Shown here in pieces: positions 43,954 to 53,589 of a stretch of DNA of 64,000 bases. A program made the translations under genes and the position numbers. The stretch lies in assembly GCA_963666415.2 (NCBI GenBank), contig CAXXPD010000003.1, forward strand, positions 2,666,001-2,730,000. Direction: 5' to 3'. Source of the DNA: Bin87 sp963666415. Its GTDB lineage: Bacteria > Chloroflexota > Dehalococcoidia > Lucifugimonadales > UBA3495. Numbering within the stretch: the first letter of the stretch is position 1; every line of letters starts with the position of its first letter. The notes beneath the pieces were generated by a model that was not told the DNA's origin, searched no databases, and saw nothing but the letters and a program-made list of their open reading frames with translations.

Positions 43954-45478
43954 ACCCCCGCCGCCGCCAGGCTGACCGTGAGCAGGCGGTCGTAGATTTT
44001 CAGGTCCGGCTTCCCAGACCAGACCAGCAGAGGAGCCTCGGGCACCTTGGGCTCGGCCAGGTCCCGCACCTCCGCGTAGTCGAAGGACTCACCCGCCTCC
44101 AGCAGTAACGACAGCGCGCTGTCCACCGTGGCTTCCATGGTGGTCGCCGCCAGGTGCAGGATCCGCACGTACTCCACGTCGGCACGCTCCCCACGCCATT
44201 CCCTGAGCGCGTCGTAGGTCAGCCGGAAGTGCATGGTGGGAAACAGCTGCTCCCGGAAGCGGTAGCGGGCAAAGACTCCGGGCTTGCGCACCAGCGACCC
44301 AATGACGTGGCGGTAATTGACGTTGGCTTCCCCCTCGCCACGCACCCGTTCCATCCGTTCCACCAGGTGGCCCTTGTAGTACACTTCCGCCCAGTCGGCG
44401 TACAGACGGATCTGCACCTCCTTGCCGATGAGGCGGGAGGGCACGCTGTAGCTATGTCCCGCTACCTGGATGGTGCACCACTTGCGCATCTTGGACTGGT
44501 AGTTGACGTATTCCGGCACCGGGGCTGGGGGCAGGGAGCCCAGGCAAAGCAACTCCTGCTCCAGCTTCCCCTCTACCAGGCGATTGCGTCTCTCCACCAT
44601 CTGCCGGACGAAGCTGGCGTAGTCGTCGACAGTGTCGAAATCGCGGCTGCCCCGCAGGATGAGGGCCTGGTCGATGGCGTCCTTCAAGCGGTAGTGGGCG
44701 TGCTCGGCGACGCCGTTTTCATGGCTCTGGCCGGGATTGATGCGGGTGGAGCGGAGGCCGTAGTGGTCCAGCAGGGCGGCGTAATTGTCGTTAAGAGCGC
44801 GGCCGCGGCTGCTGCGCAATTCGTGAGTGGCAGCCGCGGTATTGTCGCTGCGCACCACCTCTGGAACGCCGCCCAGGGTCCAGAGGGCATTCTGCAATCC
44901 CTACTGCAACGCCAGGAAGGTCTCGCCGGCCGCGACCTCAGCGTAGCGCCATCCCGAGTGGCTGAGTATCAGCTGGAACAGCAGGTGGGGGTAGGACTGG
45001 CCGGCGATGGTCACCTTGAGTTCCCCGCAGTGGGTGAAGTCGAACTGGGCCTCCCGTCCCGGCGGATGCACCTGGGGGAAGTACACCTCCTGATCCGGCC
45101 CATGCCGCGCCCGCCTCCTGAGCCTGTCGAAGGGCCTGCAATCGTCGTTGCAGGGTGCGCAGCTGGGATGCGCTGAACCGCCCGGGATGCTGCTCGGCCT
45201 CCTGAGCTTGTCGAAGGGCAGTCGATAATTGTCGTTGCCTTCAGCTTGCCCGTCGGATCATTCCGCAGCAGCGACTCAATCTCATCCTCCCACACCCCGT
45301 CGAAGGGATCCGGCCGAGTGCGCCACCGATGCTCCGGTTTCGCCTGCGACGGCAATGGCCCACTCTGCCACTTGCGCGCTGAACGCACGCTCATCCCAGC
45401 CTTGGCCGCTGCCGTTTCCTGTGTCTTGCCTTCCATACGTTTCTGCCTCAATAGCCTGGTTTGTCGGTCTGTAATCAA
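43944..45478 (-). pseudogene. istA (type A), frameshifted with internal stop
   Basis: N-terminal MITDRQTRLLRQKRMEGKTQ with HTH. A frame change occurs in the segment carrying two CCTTCGAC-type repeats (45115-45222). It resumes at YFPQVHPPGREAQFDFTHCG (Asp). An in-frame TAG at ~44898-44900 replaces the Gln codon of LALQQGLQNALW seen in copy 1. From 44897 the frame is open to 43944: VVRSDNTAAATHELRSSRGR (Asp), NPGQSHENGVAEHAHYRLKD (Glu) and a C-terminal beta-barrel domain. At least two lesions, so non-functional unless suppressed. Confidence 0.85.
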
Positions 45479-45552
45479 CGGTACCTCCGTACCGAATAAT
45501 TACCCCATCTCGACCGGCAAAAATAGTCGTCGCTACCGGCAGGACTAATTGT

Positions 45553-45813
45553 CGTCTATCAAGGGTCTCCAGTGGGGTATCCTCCGGAGCGTTGGACAGG
45601 TAGTAGCGCGGCTCGCTGCCGTTCAGATTGCGGCGGTAAGTGGCCCACAGTACCTTACCGGGCTTCCGCCTTCTGGTTCCCCGCACCCGTTGAGCGCTGA
45701 ACCGGTAGCTGCGGGGACCCTGGCTTCCCTCGGCCACCGTTATCTCCTGCCAGGCCTCCTCCGGCGACTCAGCGCTGAGCTCCGCCATGGTGCGTCGCTG
45801 TCCACCGTTGAGC
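45553..45813 (-). pseudogene. IS701-family transposase, internal fragment
   Basis: The peptide TMAELSAESPEEAWQEITVA, SYRFSAQRVRGTRRRKPGKV and RNLNGSEPRYYLSNAPEDTP matches the middle-to-late region of IS701 transposases. It is cut by IS21 type A on one side and by IS1380/IS630 on the other. No DDE Glu is retained. Confidence 0.7.
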
Positions 45814-45818
45814 CTAAA

Positions 45819-47531
45819 CCCGAATCCACCGAAGGGATTGGCGCTGGCGTTGACACAAGGGCTGATGGGTAGGGGAAGGCGAACGGGCCAGGCCAGATTC
45901 CAATAGATGGTGATGAGGACGGCGTGAGGCGGCCGCACAGGCCCGATGATGGCGGCCCGCGGTGGCCAGGCGGGCGGAATTCGGTAGGGGACAGGCAAGA
46001 GGCGCCCCTCGCGGACTGACTTGGCGCGAGTTGGCGGGGACGTTCAGTGGGCCGGATGGCGGGTCAGCGGCAGACGGGGCGCCGTCAGGCTGGGAGTGGA
46101 ATTGCTCGCAATCGTGCCAGGGCGCCACTGAACTGGTTTTCCCAGGGCCAGCGCTTTGGAAGATGCAGGGTGAGGCGGCGCGCCGAACGGGTGAGCCGTC
46201 CGGCGATAGAGAAGAAGCGTCGTCGGAGGGTCTTGGTGGTTACGATCTGCTCACCCAGACCGAGCCGCGCGGTCCAGCGGGCCAGGTTATGCGCCATCAC
46301 TTGGACGGCCAGCCAGGCTCCGTTGGCGGCGAAGCGCCCCGAGGGAAGATGGTTCAGCCCCACGCCGTACTTGAGGTCTCGGATGGCGTTCTCGATCTCG
46401 GCGTGGCGGCGATGGTCGGCTTCCAGTTCCAGGGTTTCCCCCTCCCGGTCGGTGATGCAGCCGTGATAGCTGTAGGTGGCGAAGAGGGCCAGTTGGGAAC
46501 CGGGCGTGGGCTGCACCCGACGGACGATGAGCCGCACCGGCGCGGCGTCGGGCTCACTCTGGAAGGGGGTGTACGTGGTCTCGGCCACAGCGGCGGCGCC
46601 GTCCAGCCAGTAGGGTATGGGCGTCCAGTCCGCCTCCGGTATGGCCTCGATAAGATTGCGCAGGCTTTGGCGCTGCCGAACGGTGATGGAGTAGCGGACA
46701 TCCATCTCACGACAGACGGCGACCATGGCGTGGGTATAGAAGCCGCTGTCGGCCCGCACCGTGAGTTGTCCCCTGGCCCCAGCATGGCGGACCCGCCCCA
46801 CCGTCTCACGCAGGAAGTGGGCGGCGCCCCGAGCGGTGTTGGCGCGGCCCTCGCGCAGCCGGGACATCAGCACCTCGCCGGTGCCAGCGGCCACGGCCAG
46901 CAGCGGGTGATAGCCCCGCTGGCCGGTGTAGCCGTGGTGGCGGGCGCCTTCCTTGGCCAGCCCATAGGTCTCGCAGATGGTGGAGTCCAAATCAATGGTG
47001 AATGGCGCGTCGTCCGGTCCCGCCCCAGCCGCCCAGGCCCGTGCCAGCAACTCCCGGCTCACCCGGTCCAGTTGGCGGACGTGGCCCCACCGGAAGCTGC
47101 GCAGGAAGGTGCCCAGGGTGGATGGCGCCTTCACCACGCAGCCGATGACGCCAGCCGTCCCGCCAGCGCGCAACACGTCGGCATCGTCGATGCAGTCGCC
47201 GCCCGCCAGCGCAGACGCCACCAGCGTCATCACCTTGTCGCCAGGATGGGCTCGGCCCGGCGCGTCGCCCAGGTCGAGATGCCGGTCAACCAGCTGTGGT
47301 AGGCCCAGGTGCAAGGCCAGCGTGGCGGGAAGGATCAGGCCAGCATTGTTGACCAGGCGGTGGTCGTCGAAGGCGATTTGGATGCGGTCGGGGTGGTCAT
47401 CTGGTAGCATCTTTTGGGTGCTCCTTGTTTCTGGTTGGTTTTGTCTTTCCAAAACCATTATCCCAGATGCACAGGAGCACTTTCTTACCCCTTCAGCACG
47501 CCGCCACACTCATCTCTTCGGTGGATTGGGG
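45819..47531 (-). mobile_element. IS1380-family element copy 1
   Basis: 1713 bp, ends CCCGAATCCACCGAAG (left) and complement of CCCCAATCCACCGAAG (right). Flanked by CTAAA on both sides (45814-45818, 47532-47536). The right duplicate is also the tip of the adjacent IS630, so the element transposed into the very end of that IS. Confidence 0.85.
46085..47410 (-). CDS. IS1380 family transposase
   Basis: 441 aa from ATG 47408-47410 with AGGAG upstream. DDE core: FTIDLDSTICETYGLAKEGA (Asp), HHGYTGQRGYHPLLAVAAGT, QLTVRADSGFYTHAMVAVCR (Asp) and ADHRRHAEIENAIRDLKYGV (Glu), then LPSGRFAANGAWLAVQVMAH. Typical IS1380 order and length; frame intact. Sister copy at 53871-55196 shares most residues. Confidence 0.93.
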   Translation of the reverse strand: MLPDDHPDRIQIAFDDHRLVNNAGLILPATLALHLGLPQLVDRHLDLGDAPGRAHPGDKVMTLVASALAGGDCIDDADVLRAGGTAGVIGCVVKAPSTLGTFLRSFRWGHVRQLDRVSRELLARAWAAGAGPDDAPFTIDLDSTICETYGLAKEGARHHGYTGQRGYHPLLAVAAGTGEVLMSRLREGRANTARGAAHFLRETVGRVRHAGARGQLTVRADSGFYTHAMVAVCREMDVRYSITVRQRQSLRNLIEAIPEADWTPIPYWLDGAAAVAETTYTPFQSEPDAAPVRLIVRRVQPTPGSQLALFATYSYHGCITDREGETLELEADHRRHAEIENAIRDLKYGVGLNHLPSGRFAANGAWLAVQVMAHNLARWTARLGLGEQIVTTKTLRRRFFSIAGRLTRSARRLTLHLPKRWPWENQFSGALARLRAIPLPA

Positions 47532-47532
47532 C

Positions 47533-48773
47533 TAAACCAAAGACAAGGTGGGACCTACATTGGTGGGGCGGAGAAAATCGGCTTGTGCGCTGCCGATTAG
47601 TTCATCCGCTTATGCTTGCAGCATGGTCCGGCATCGTCGCTTGACTGCTTCGCGTCGACTGGACAGGCGGGTGAAAAAGTCGCCCACCTGCTCTTGCACT
47701 GCGGCCTTGGTGCCCAGGCACCGGTTGGCGGTCGCCTCCTGACGTGCCCAGCCCCAAATGGCCTCGTCAGCGTTGAAATCGGGACTGTAGCTGGGCAGAT
47801 TCACCAGGTGCAGGTTCAAGCCGGGCGTGGTCAGATAAGCCCTTATTGCGTCGCCCCGATGGGCTGGCGAATTGTCCCAGATCACCGTCAGTGGTTCGGC
47901 ATGTCGCGCCCGCAGTTGTCGCAGGAAGGCAGCCGAGGTGGCGGAGTTGCTGTTGCCCTCCAGTTCCATCACCTCCACCTCACCGGTCTCCAGACACACC
48001 GCCCGAGTAGTAGCTGACTTTCTCCCCGCGGCGTGGGCTGGTAGAGTCCACCAGCGCCGGCTCTCCTTTCAATACCCACTTGCCCCGCAGATCGGCATCC
48101 GCCCGAAAGTGGGCCTCGTCGGCAAAGAATATCTTGGCACCACTGCGTCGGGCCGACGCAGTCAGCGCGGCGTACTCCACCACGAAGGCTTCCCGCCGTA
48201 CCGGGTCCGCCTTGACCAACCGCTTCTTGGGGCGTTTCAGCACAAACCCCAACCGGTGCAGATAGTTCAGGCAACTGCTCCGGCTCAGCGACAACCCGAA
48301 GTGGTCCGACACAAATTGCCGCACCGCCTTCCAGTTCCAGTTGGATAGGTCGATGCCGGCTTGCGATGGCGACCCCGGCACCGCCGCCTTCAATTCGGCC
48401 TGCTGATCCCCGCTCAGCGCGGGGGGGGAACCTCCCCACTGCTCAAAAGACAGCGCCCTCGGACCGCCTTCCGCAAATGCCGTGGTCCATTGGCCAATGG
48501 TGTGGGCATCCCTGTCCAACGCCCGGGCTACCGCCGCGGCCGTCCAACCCTGCGCCAGCAACCATAGCGCGTGCCAGCGTTCCCGCTCCCGTGGCGTCGG
48601 CGCCCGGTACATCCGTCGCCGCGCCTCAGCCTCATCGATCCGCCACCGCTCCCAACAGCGCCCCCATCTCATCCATGCCCAACAGCAACCCCCACCATGA
48701 TTTGCTCACCGACTAACTCAACCGCCCTCATTCTAACCAATGCTGATGTGGGTTTCACCTTGGCTTCGGTTTA
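47533..48773 (-). mobile_element. IS630-family element copy 2, full length
   Basis: Inverted ends TAAACCAAAGACAAGGTG (left) and complement TAAACCGAAGCCAAGGTG (right), each beginning at a TA dinucleotide, the usual IS630 target. Lies between IS1380 and the FN3-domain remnant. Confidence 0.85.
47610..48672 (-). pseudogene. IS630 family transposase, one-base frameshift
   Basis: The first part (from 48672) carries HTH ARALDRDAHTIGQWTTAFAE, an eight-C run encoding GGSPPALS, QFVSDHFGLSLSRSSCLNYL and KIFFADEAHFRADADLRGKW (Asp). At ~48003 the frame slips by one base (SYYSGGVSGDR then stop). The next frame continues CLETGEVEVMELEGNSNSAT, LTVIWDNSPAHRGDAIRAYL (Asp) and LPSYSPDFNADEAIWGWARQ (Glu). Otherwise complete. 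Confidence 0.88.
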
Positions 48774-49129
48774 GGGGTGCGGCGTTGGAGTTGCTACAGC
48801 AGCTGGGGCTTTGCGGCGGCGGGCTGGGTACGCCCGCCAACGTGGCATCACAGGACCATGCTCCCGGCGAGGTGCTGGTGACGTGGGAAGCGGGGGCCGA
48901 CGCCGAAGCGCACCTGATTGTGGTGGTAAAAGCGGCCGGCGGAGGACTGCAGTTCAAGGTCGCCGGACCCGAAGCACAATCGCAGGTGTTGACTGGGTTG
49001 GAAACCGGGCAGTCCTACCGCATCATCGTGATTGCGTTCCGGCAGGGCGACGCGGGTCTGGAGTACGAGTTTTCGAGCACGGAGATAAAGACCGGAGGGG
49101 GTAGTGAAGCCGAGATCGTGTTCAACTAG
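48774..49129 (+). pseudogene. fibronectin type III-like domain fragment of a lost chromosomal gene
   Basis: From the IS630 end the plus frame reads GAALELLQQLGLCGGGLGTP, APGEVLVTWEAGADAEAHLI, VLTGLETGQSYRIIVIAFRQ and SSTEIKTGG before a TAG. L..L..G..Y.I.V.A is the FN3/receptor-ligand F-G strand pattern. The 5' part of the gene has been removed by the IS630. It is one of few non-IS sequences between 41 and 55 kb. Confidence 0.5.
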
Positions 49130-49133
49130 CAGC

Positions 49134-50352
49134 GTGTCCGAGAAACACGTTTATTGAGACGTTTCGGGTATGATGGGTTGAGCATCAAACCAGTTGAGGC
49201 GGCGATGAGCAAGGCCTACCTTCCCTACGATCCAGATCAGCAGTTGCTGCTGCCCGCGGCCCTGCAGGAGTGGCTGCCTGACGATCATCTGGCCTACTTC
49301 ATCTCCGACGTGGTGGACCAGCTGGACCTGTCGGACATCACCGCTCGCTACGAAGGAGAAAGGCGAGGCGGCCCGCCTTACCATCCGCGGATGATGGTGA
49401 AGGTGCTGCTCTACGGCTACTGCGTCGGGGTGGCGTCATCGCGGCGCATTGCCCAGCGTCTCCACGAGGACATCGCCTTTCGGGTGCTGGCGGCGAATAA
49501 CACCCCGGACTTCCGCACCATCTCCGACTTCCGCAAGGACCATCTGGGTGCGCTGGCGGGGTTATTCCTGCAGGTGCTGGCGTTTTGCCAGCGGGCGGGG
49601 CTGGTGAAGCTGGGCCATGTGGCGCTGGACGGCACCAAGGTCAGGGCCAACGCATCCAGGCACAAGGCGATGAGTTATAAGCGTATGAAAGAGAAAGAAG
49701 CGCAGTTGGCGGCGGAGGTGGCGGAGTTGCTGCGGCGGCCCAGGAGGCGGATGAGGAGGAGGACCGCCGGTACGGCAAAGATAAGCGCGGGGACGAGTTG
49801 CCGGAGGAGCTGGCCTTTCGGGAGGGTCGGTTACAGAAGATAGGGGAGGCGATGGCGGCGTTGGAAGCCGAGGCCCAGGCGGCGGCGGAACAGGCCGAGG
49901 TCGAAGGCAAGACCCATCCTGGGGAGCCCGAGGACAAGGCCCAGCGCAACTTCACTGACGCTGAGTCCCGCATCATGCCTGGGCCGGGTGGCCGGGACTT
50001 CCAGCAGGCGTACAACTGTCAGGCGGTGGTGGACAGCACCCACCAGGTCATCGTGGCGGCCCGGGCCACCAACCAGTCCTCGGACAAGCAACAGGCCGTG
50101 GGCATGATTGAGGAAACCATCAGCAACACCGGAGTCATGCCCAGGGAAGTATCCGCCGACGCTGGCTATTACTCGGCAAAGGCAGTCGACGAGCTTTATG
50201 CTCTGGGCGTGGACCCGTTCGTCGCGCCGGAGCAGACCCGCCACGGCAGAGTGGTTCCGCCGGCGCCCCGAGGTCGCATACCCAAGCACCTGTCCCCCAG
50301 GGACCGGATGCGCCGGAAGTTGCAGACCAAGCGGGGCCGCCAGCGTTACGCG
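49134..50352 (+). mobile_element. IS1182-family element, 3' truncated
   Basis: The left end GTGTCCGAGAAACACGTTTA is typical of IS1182. The transposase gene is cut at ~50352 where IS21 type-B istA sequence begins. Confidence 0.75.
49205..50352 (+). pseudogene. IS1182 family transposase, frameshifted and fused
   Basis: The N-terminal half SKAYLPYDPDQQLLLPAALQ, YHPRMMVKVLLYGYCVGVAS and FRTISDFRKDHLGALAGLFL, with VALDGTKVRANASRHKAMSY (Asp), runs to ~49735. One base is missing near 49738 (GCGGCGG-CCCAGGAG). It resumes AQEADEEEDRRYGKDKRGDE, MPGPGGRDFQQAYNCQAVVD, VSADAGYYSAKAVDELYALG (Asp) and ends at KRGRQRYA, just before the expected Glu region. Confidence 0.85.
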
Positions 50353-51354
50353 GAATCCACCGAGGCCTTTCTGCACGGCCACGTGTCCGCCTTCGCCTTT
50401 CTGGGCGGGGCGCCCCAGAGCATCCGGTACGACAATACCAGGCTGGCAGTGGCGAAGATACTGGGCTATGGTCGCCGGAAGCGCACCCGGGTCTTCACCG
50501 AGTTGCAGTCCCACTACCTGTTCGAGGACCGGTTCGGACGACCCGGCAAGGGCAATGACAAGGGGAAGGTGGAAGGCATGGTGGGCTATGCGCGGCGCAA
50601 CTTCCTGGTGCCGGTGCCCCGGGTGGAGAGTTTCGAGGCGCTGAATGCTCACCTGGAGCAAAGGTGCCTGGAGCGCATGGACGCCACACTGCGGGGACAC
50701 ACCGAGACAATCGGCCAGCGGATCGAGCGGGATCTGGACGCCCTGCTGCCATTGCCCGCCGTGCCCTACGACGCCTGCGACCAGCGGGCCAGCCGGGTCA
50801 GTTCGTTGTCACTGGTCAGGTACCGCACCAATGATTACTCGGTGCCGGTGGCCTATGCACACCGGGACGTGCTGGTCAGGGGCTACGTGGACCAGTTGGT
50901 GATCGGCTGCGGTGCCGAGGTCATCGCCCGGCATCCCCGGTCCTATGAGCAGGACGACTTCGTATTCGGCCCCATCCACTACCTGCCGCTGTTGGAACGG
51001 AAGACGGCGGCCCTGGACCAGGCCGCGCCACTGCAGGGGTGGGATCTGCCGGAAGCGTACCGGACGCTGCGCCGGCTGCTGGAGGCCCGCATGGGGAAAC
51101 GGGGCAAGCGCGAATTCGTGCAGGTGGTGGACCTCCTGGAGCACTTCGCCCACCAGGAGGTCCACCACGCCGTGCCGGACGCCCTCCGGCTGGGCGCCAT
51201 CAGCTTCGACGCCGTGAAGCGCCTGCTGCTGTGCCGTATCGAGGGCAGACCACCTCGCCTCGATCTTGACCTGTATCCCTACCTGCCCCGGGTCAGCGTG
51301 AAGACCACCCGCGCCACGGACTACATGGCTCTCTTGTCGGGGAGGGCGGCATGA
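49798..51354 (+). CDS. chimeric ORF: IS1182 transposase middle fused in frame to IS21 IstA C-terminal half
   Basis: 518 codons open. Residues 1-~184 are IS1182 (EELAFREGRLQKIGEAMAAL ... RRKLQTKRGRQRYA). From ESTEAFLHGHVSAFAFLGGA on it is IstA: IRYDNTRLAVAKILGYGRRK (Asp), GKGNDKGKVEGMVGYARRNF (Glu) and YRTNDYSVPVAYAHRDVLVR. The junction at ~50352 keeps frame. It contains one catalytic Asp from each parent plus the IstA Glu, but no DNA-binding domain. Its stop overlaps istB start (ATGA), the natural IS21 coupling. Function as a transposase is unlikely. Confidence 0.75.
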   Translation: MPEELAFREGRLQKIGEAMAALEAEAQAAAEQAEVEGKTHPGEPEDKAQRNFTDAESRIMPGPGGRDFQQAYNCQAVVDSTHQVIVAARATNQSSDKQQAVGMIEETISNTGVMPREVSADAGYYSAKAVDELYALGVDPFVAPEQTRHGRVVPPAPRGRIPKHLSPRDRMRRKLQTKRGRQRYAESTEAFLHGHVSAFAFLGGAPQSIRYDNTRLAVAKILGYGRRKRTRVFTELQSHYLFEDRFGRPGKGNDKGKVEGMVGYARRNFLVPVPRVESFEALNAHLEQRCLERMDATLRGHTETIGQRIERDLDALLPLPAVPYDACDQRASRVSSLSLVRYRTNDYSVPVAYAHRDVLVRGYVDQLVIGCGAEVIARHPRSYEQDDFVFGPIHYLPLLERKTAALDQAAPLQGWDLPEAYRTLRRLLEARMGKRGKREFVQVVDLLEHFAHQEVHHAVPDALRLGAISFDAVKRLLLCRIEGRPPRLDLDLYPYLPRVSVKTTRATDYMALLSGRAA

Positions 51355-51607
51355 GCACCCGGTCAACGCTGCTCCTGGAGCACCACCTCAAGGAACTGAA
51401 GCTGCCCACCTTCCTGCGTGAATACCGCAAGCTGGCCGCCCAGTGCGCCGCCGAAGGCGCTGATCACCCCGACTACCTGCTGCGCCTCGCCGAACTGGAA
51501 CTCATCGACCGCCACCAGCGCATGGTCCAGCGCCGGATCAGGGCGGCGCGCTTCCCAGCCACGAAGAGCCTGGACACCTTCGACTTCCTGGCCGTCCCCT
51601 CGGTGAA

Positions 51608-53062
51608 CTCGGCTTTGTACAATCAAGCGGCATAGGCTAGCGTGTCGAGCATCCTGTGGTACAAGAGGCGCGGGACTTTTATCGATTCGTGCTCGCGCTC
51701 GGACGGCATAAAAGTTCCCTGCTGCACCCAGAGGTGTCGTCTGACCAGGGCGATGGCGTCGGCGAAGGAAGGGCTGGTTTTGTCATACCACGCCGCGGTG
51801 CGCGGCGCCATGCCGCCACGCTGTTCGATCAGGATATCCGCTGCCAGCGTCACCACGCTGAACAGGCCAAAGAGCGCGGGGGTGGTTCGGGCGATGGCTC
51901 GTTCCGACCACTGGCGCTGGGTTTCCATGCCCAGGTGAGCCCGCAGCTCCTCAAAGGTCACCTCGACCTGCCAGCGCAGCAGATACCACTGCAATATCCG
52001 CAGGGGTTCCGCCTCGGTGTCGGTGCATAGCAAAGCATAGGGCCCGCGGCGCTCCTCCAGGTATCTGATGACGACCCAACGAATGGGAAGGCGCGGCGGG
52101 CCCGCCGTGGTACCACAGCGCTACGCCCGAAGCGAGCTCGACCATGGCGGTACTGCCGTCGGAACCGGTGGCGCGGTAGGGAATCCATTGTGTAGCGGGA
52201 TCGTCCAGCACCGCCGTGGGACTGGGCAATCGCGCGCCGACCACCCGGGGCCGCCCGATCTGGCCGGGCCGCCGCGGTGGCGCGGGCTGGTACCGGGACG
52301 CGTCCTTGCGCAGTTTGGTGACGACGACAATCGGCTTTGACATACTCTGGCAATGCCGCAGGAACTCGCGCTTGGCGTAGCCGCCATCGGCCACCACCAC
52401 CAGGTCCCGGTCCGGCAGCCACCGGCGCCGGCAGACCAGCATCTGCTGGGCGTAGTCGGTGAACGTCTGGTGCCGGCGACCTTTGCGCCGGTCGTAGCGG
52501 GCCGACACCACCAGCGCGGTCAAAAACGGCAGCGCCCAGTGTCGACCCGCCCATCCGATACGCGTCAGCAACATCAGGCTCACCCATTGCAATCCGGGGG
52601 TCATCACCACCTGGTCGTCCTTGGACCGCACCGGATCCCGATACCGCCCCTTGGCCGCAATCTTCCGGCCCCAGCGTCGTTCCACCGTCTCGTCAATGCC
52701 GAACACCAACGGCTCGGTGGATGAACCAAGGCGCCCGGCCACCAGCAGCAACAGCACCCGGCTCAGTTGCAGCGGCGACCATCGGGCACGGTTGAGCACC
52801 TGGTGATAGATGGCGAAGTCGCCGTGCTGCCCAATCCCCAGGATGTTGAGGGCGGAGGACACGGTGCGCTTGCCGGGAGACAGGATCGCTCCCATGGCCA
52901 GGAGTTGGGCTTTGCGCCAGGTCCTGGGGTCAAACAGGTGCTCAAAGGGCAGCAGCAGGGTTACTATGACTGCGGGCAGGGTGGGCATACGCGACCTCTT
53001 GTGGTGATTTGGTCGAGCTTACCCTGTTCTTATAATTTATCTAGCTTTTGTACAAAGTCGAG
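51608..53062 (-). mobile_element. IS4-like insertion sequence copy 2, complete
   Basis: 1455 bp with inverted ends CTCGGCTTTGTACAA / CTCGACTTTGTACAA (complement of the right end) and 9-bp target duplications CTCGGTGAA (51599-51607, 53063-53071). Defines the true ends of the element truncated at 142-1565. Confidence 0.88.
51623..52988 (-). pseudogene. IS4-like transposase copy 2, one-base insertion
   Basis: Same protein as 142-1491 up to ELASGVALWYHGG. There an extra G at ~52097-52100 (GCGGCGGGCCCGCC versus GCGGCGGCCCGCC in copy 1) throws the frame off. The correct frame resumes as LCTDTEAEPLRILQWYLLRW, QVEVTFEELRAHLGMETQRQ and ends RLLYHRMLDTLAYAA-stop. Copy 1 has the intact body, copy 2 the intact ends. 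Confidence 0.88.
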
Positions 53063-53589
53063 CTCGGTGAACAGAGCATTGGTCATGCAACTGGCCCGCT
53101 GTGAATACGTCGAGCACAGAGAGAACGTCATCGCCAGCGGCACCGGCAAGACCCACGTCGCTCTGGGCTTGGGCCTGGCCGCCTGCCAGCGGGGAATGGT
53201 CGGTGGGCTTCACCACCGCCGCGGCACTGGTCCACGAGTTCATGGAGGCCAGAAATGACCGCAGGCTGCTCAACCTGCAGCGGCAGCTGGCCCGCCTCCA
53301 GCTGCTAATCGTCGACGAGTTGGGCTTCGTGCCTCTGTCCCCCACCGGTGCGGAACTGCTCTTCGAGGTCTTCAGCCAACGCTACGAACGGGGCTCCATC
53401 CTGGTCACCACCAACCTGCCCTTCGATGAGTGGGCCCAGGTGTTTGGCTCAGAAAGGCTCACCGGCGCGCTGCTGGATCGCCTCACCCACCACGTGCACA
53501 TCCTGGAGATGAACGGCGAGAGCTACCGCCTCAAGGACAGCCGGCACAGCGCCGCCGCACCGACTGCCGTGAAGCAGGACGGCGCTTAG

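Larger units (their letters stand above)
43159..45555 (-). mobile_element. IS21-family element (type A), copy 2
   Basis: It contains istA (degraded) then istB on the minus strand. The right end ...GCAGGACTAATTGTCGT matches copy 1 at 27285. The left end directly abuts the rve-type element just past the istB stop, so the true terminal repeat there may be missing. It separates IS701 sequence at the right. Confidence 0.8.
50353..53589 (+). mobile_element. IS21-family element (type B) remnant, interrupted by IS4-like copy 2
   Basis: It holds the 3' half of istA and istB. The 5' end is replaced by IS1182, istB is split by the IS4-like element at 51608-53062, and the 3' side is limited by IS1380 at 53590. 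Confidence 0.8.
51351..53589 (+). pseudogene. istB (type B), split by IS and frameshifted
   Basis: The N-terminal MSTRSTLLLEHHLKELKLPT ... SLDTFDFLAVPSVN runs to 51607 and resumes after the IS at RALVMQLARCEYVEHRENVI. The Walker A is ASGTGKTHVALGLGLAACQR, apparently lacking three residues against the usual GNSGTGKT. One base is missing near 53195, shifting to GFTTAAALVHEFMEARNDRR, LLIVDELGFVPLSPTGAELL and THHVHILEMNGESYRLKDSR. Three lesions, so dead. Confidence 0.85.
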
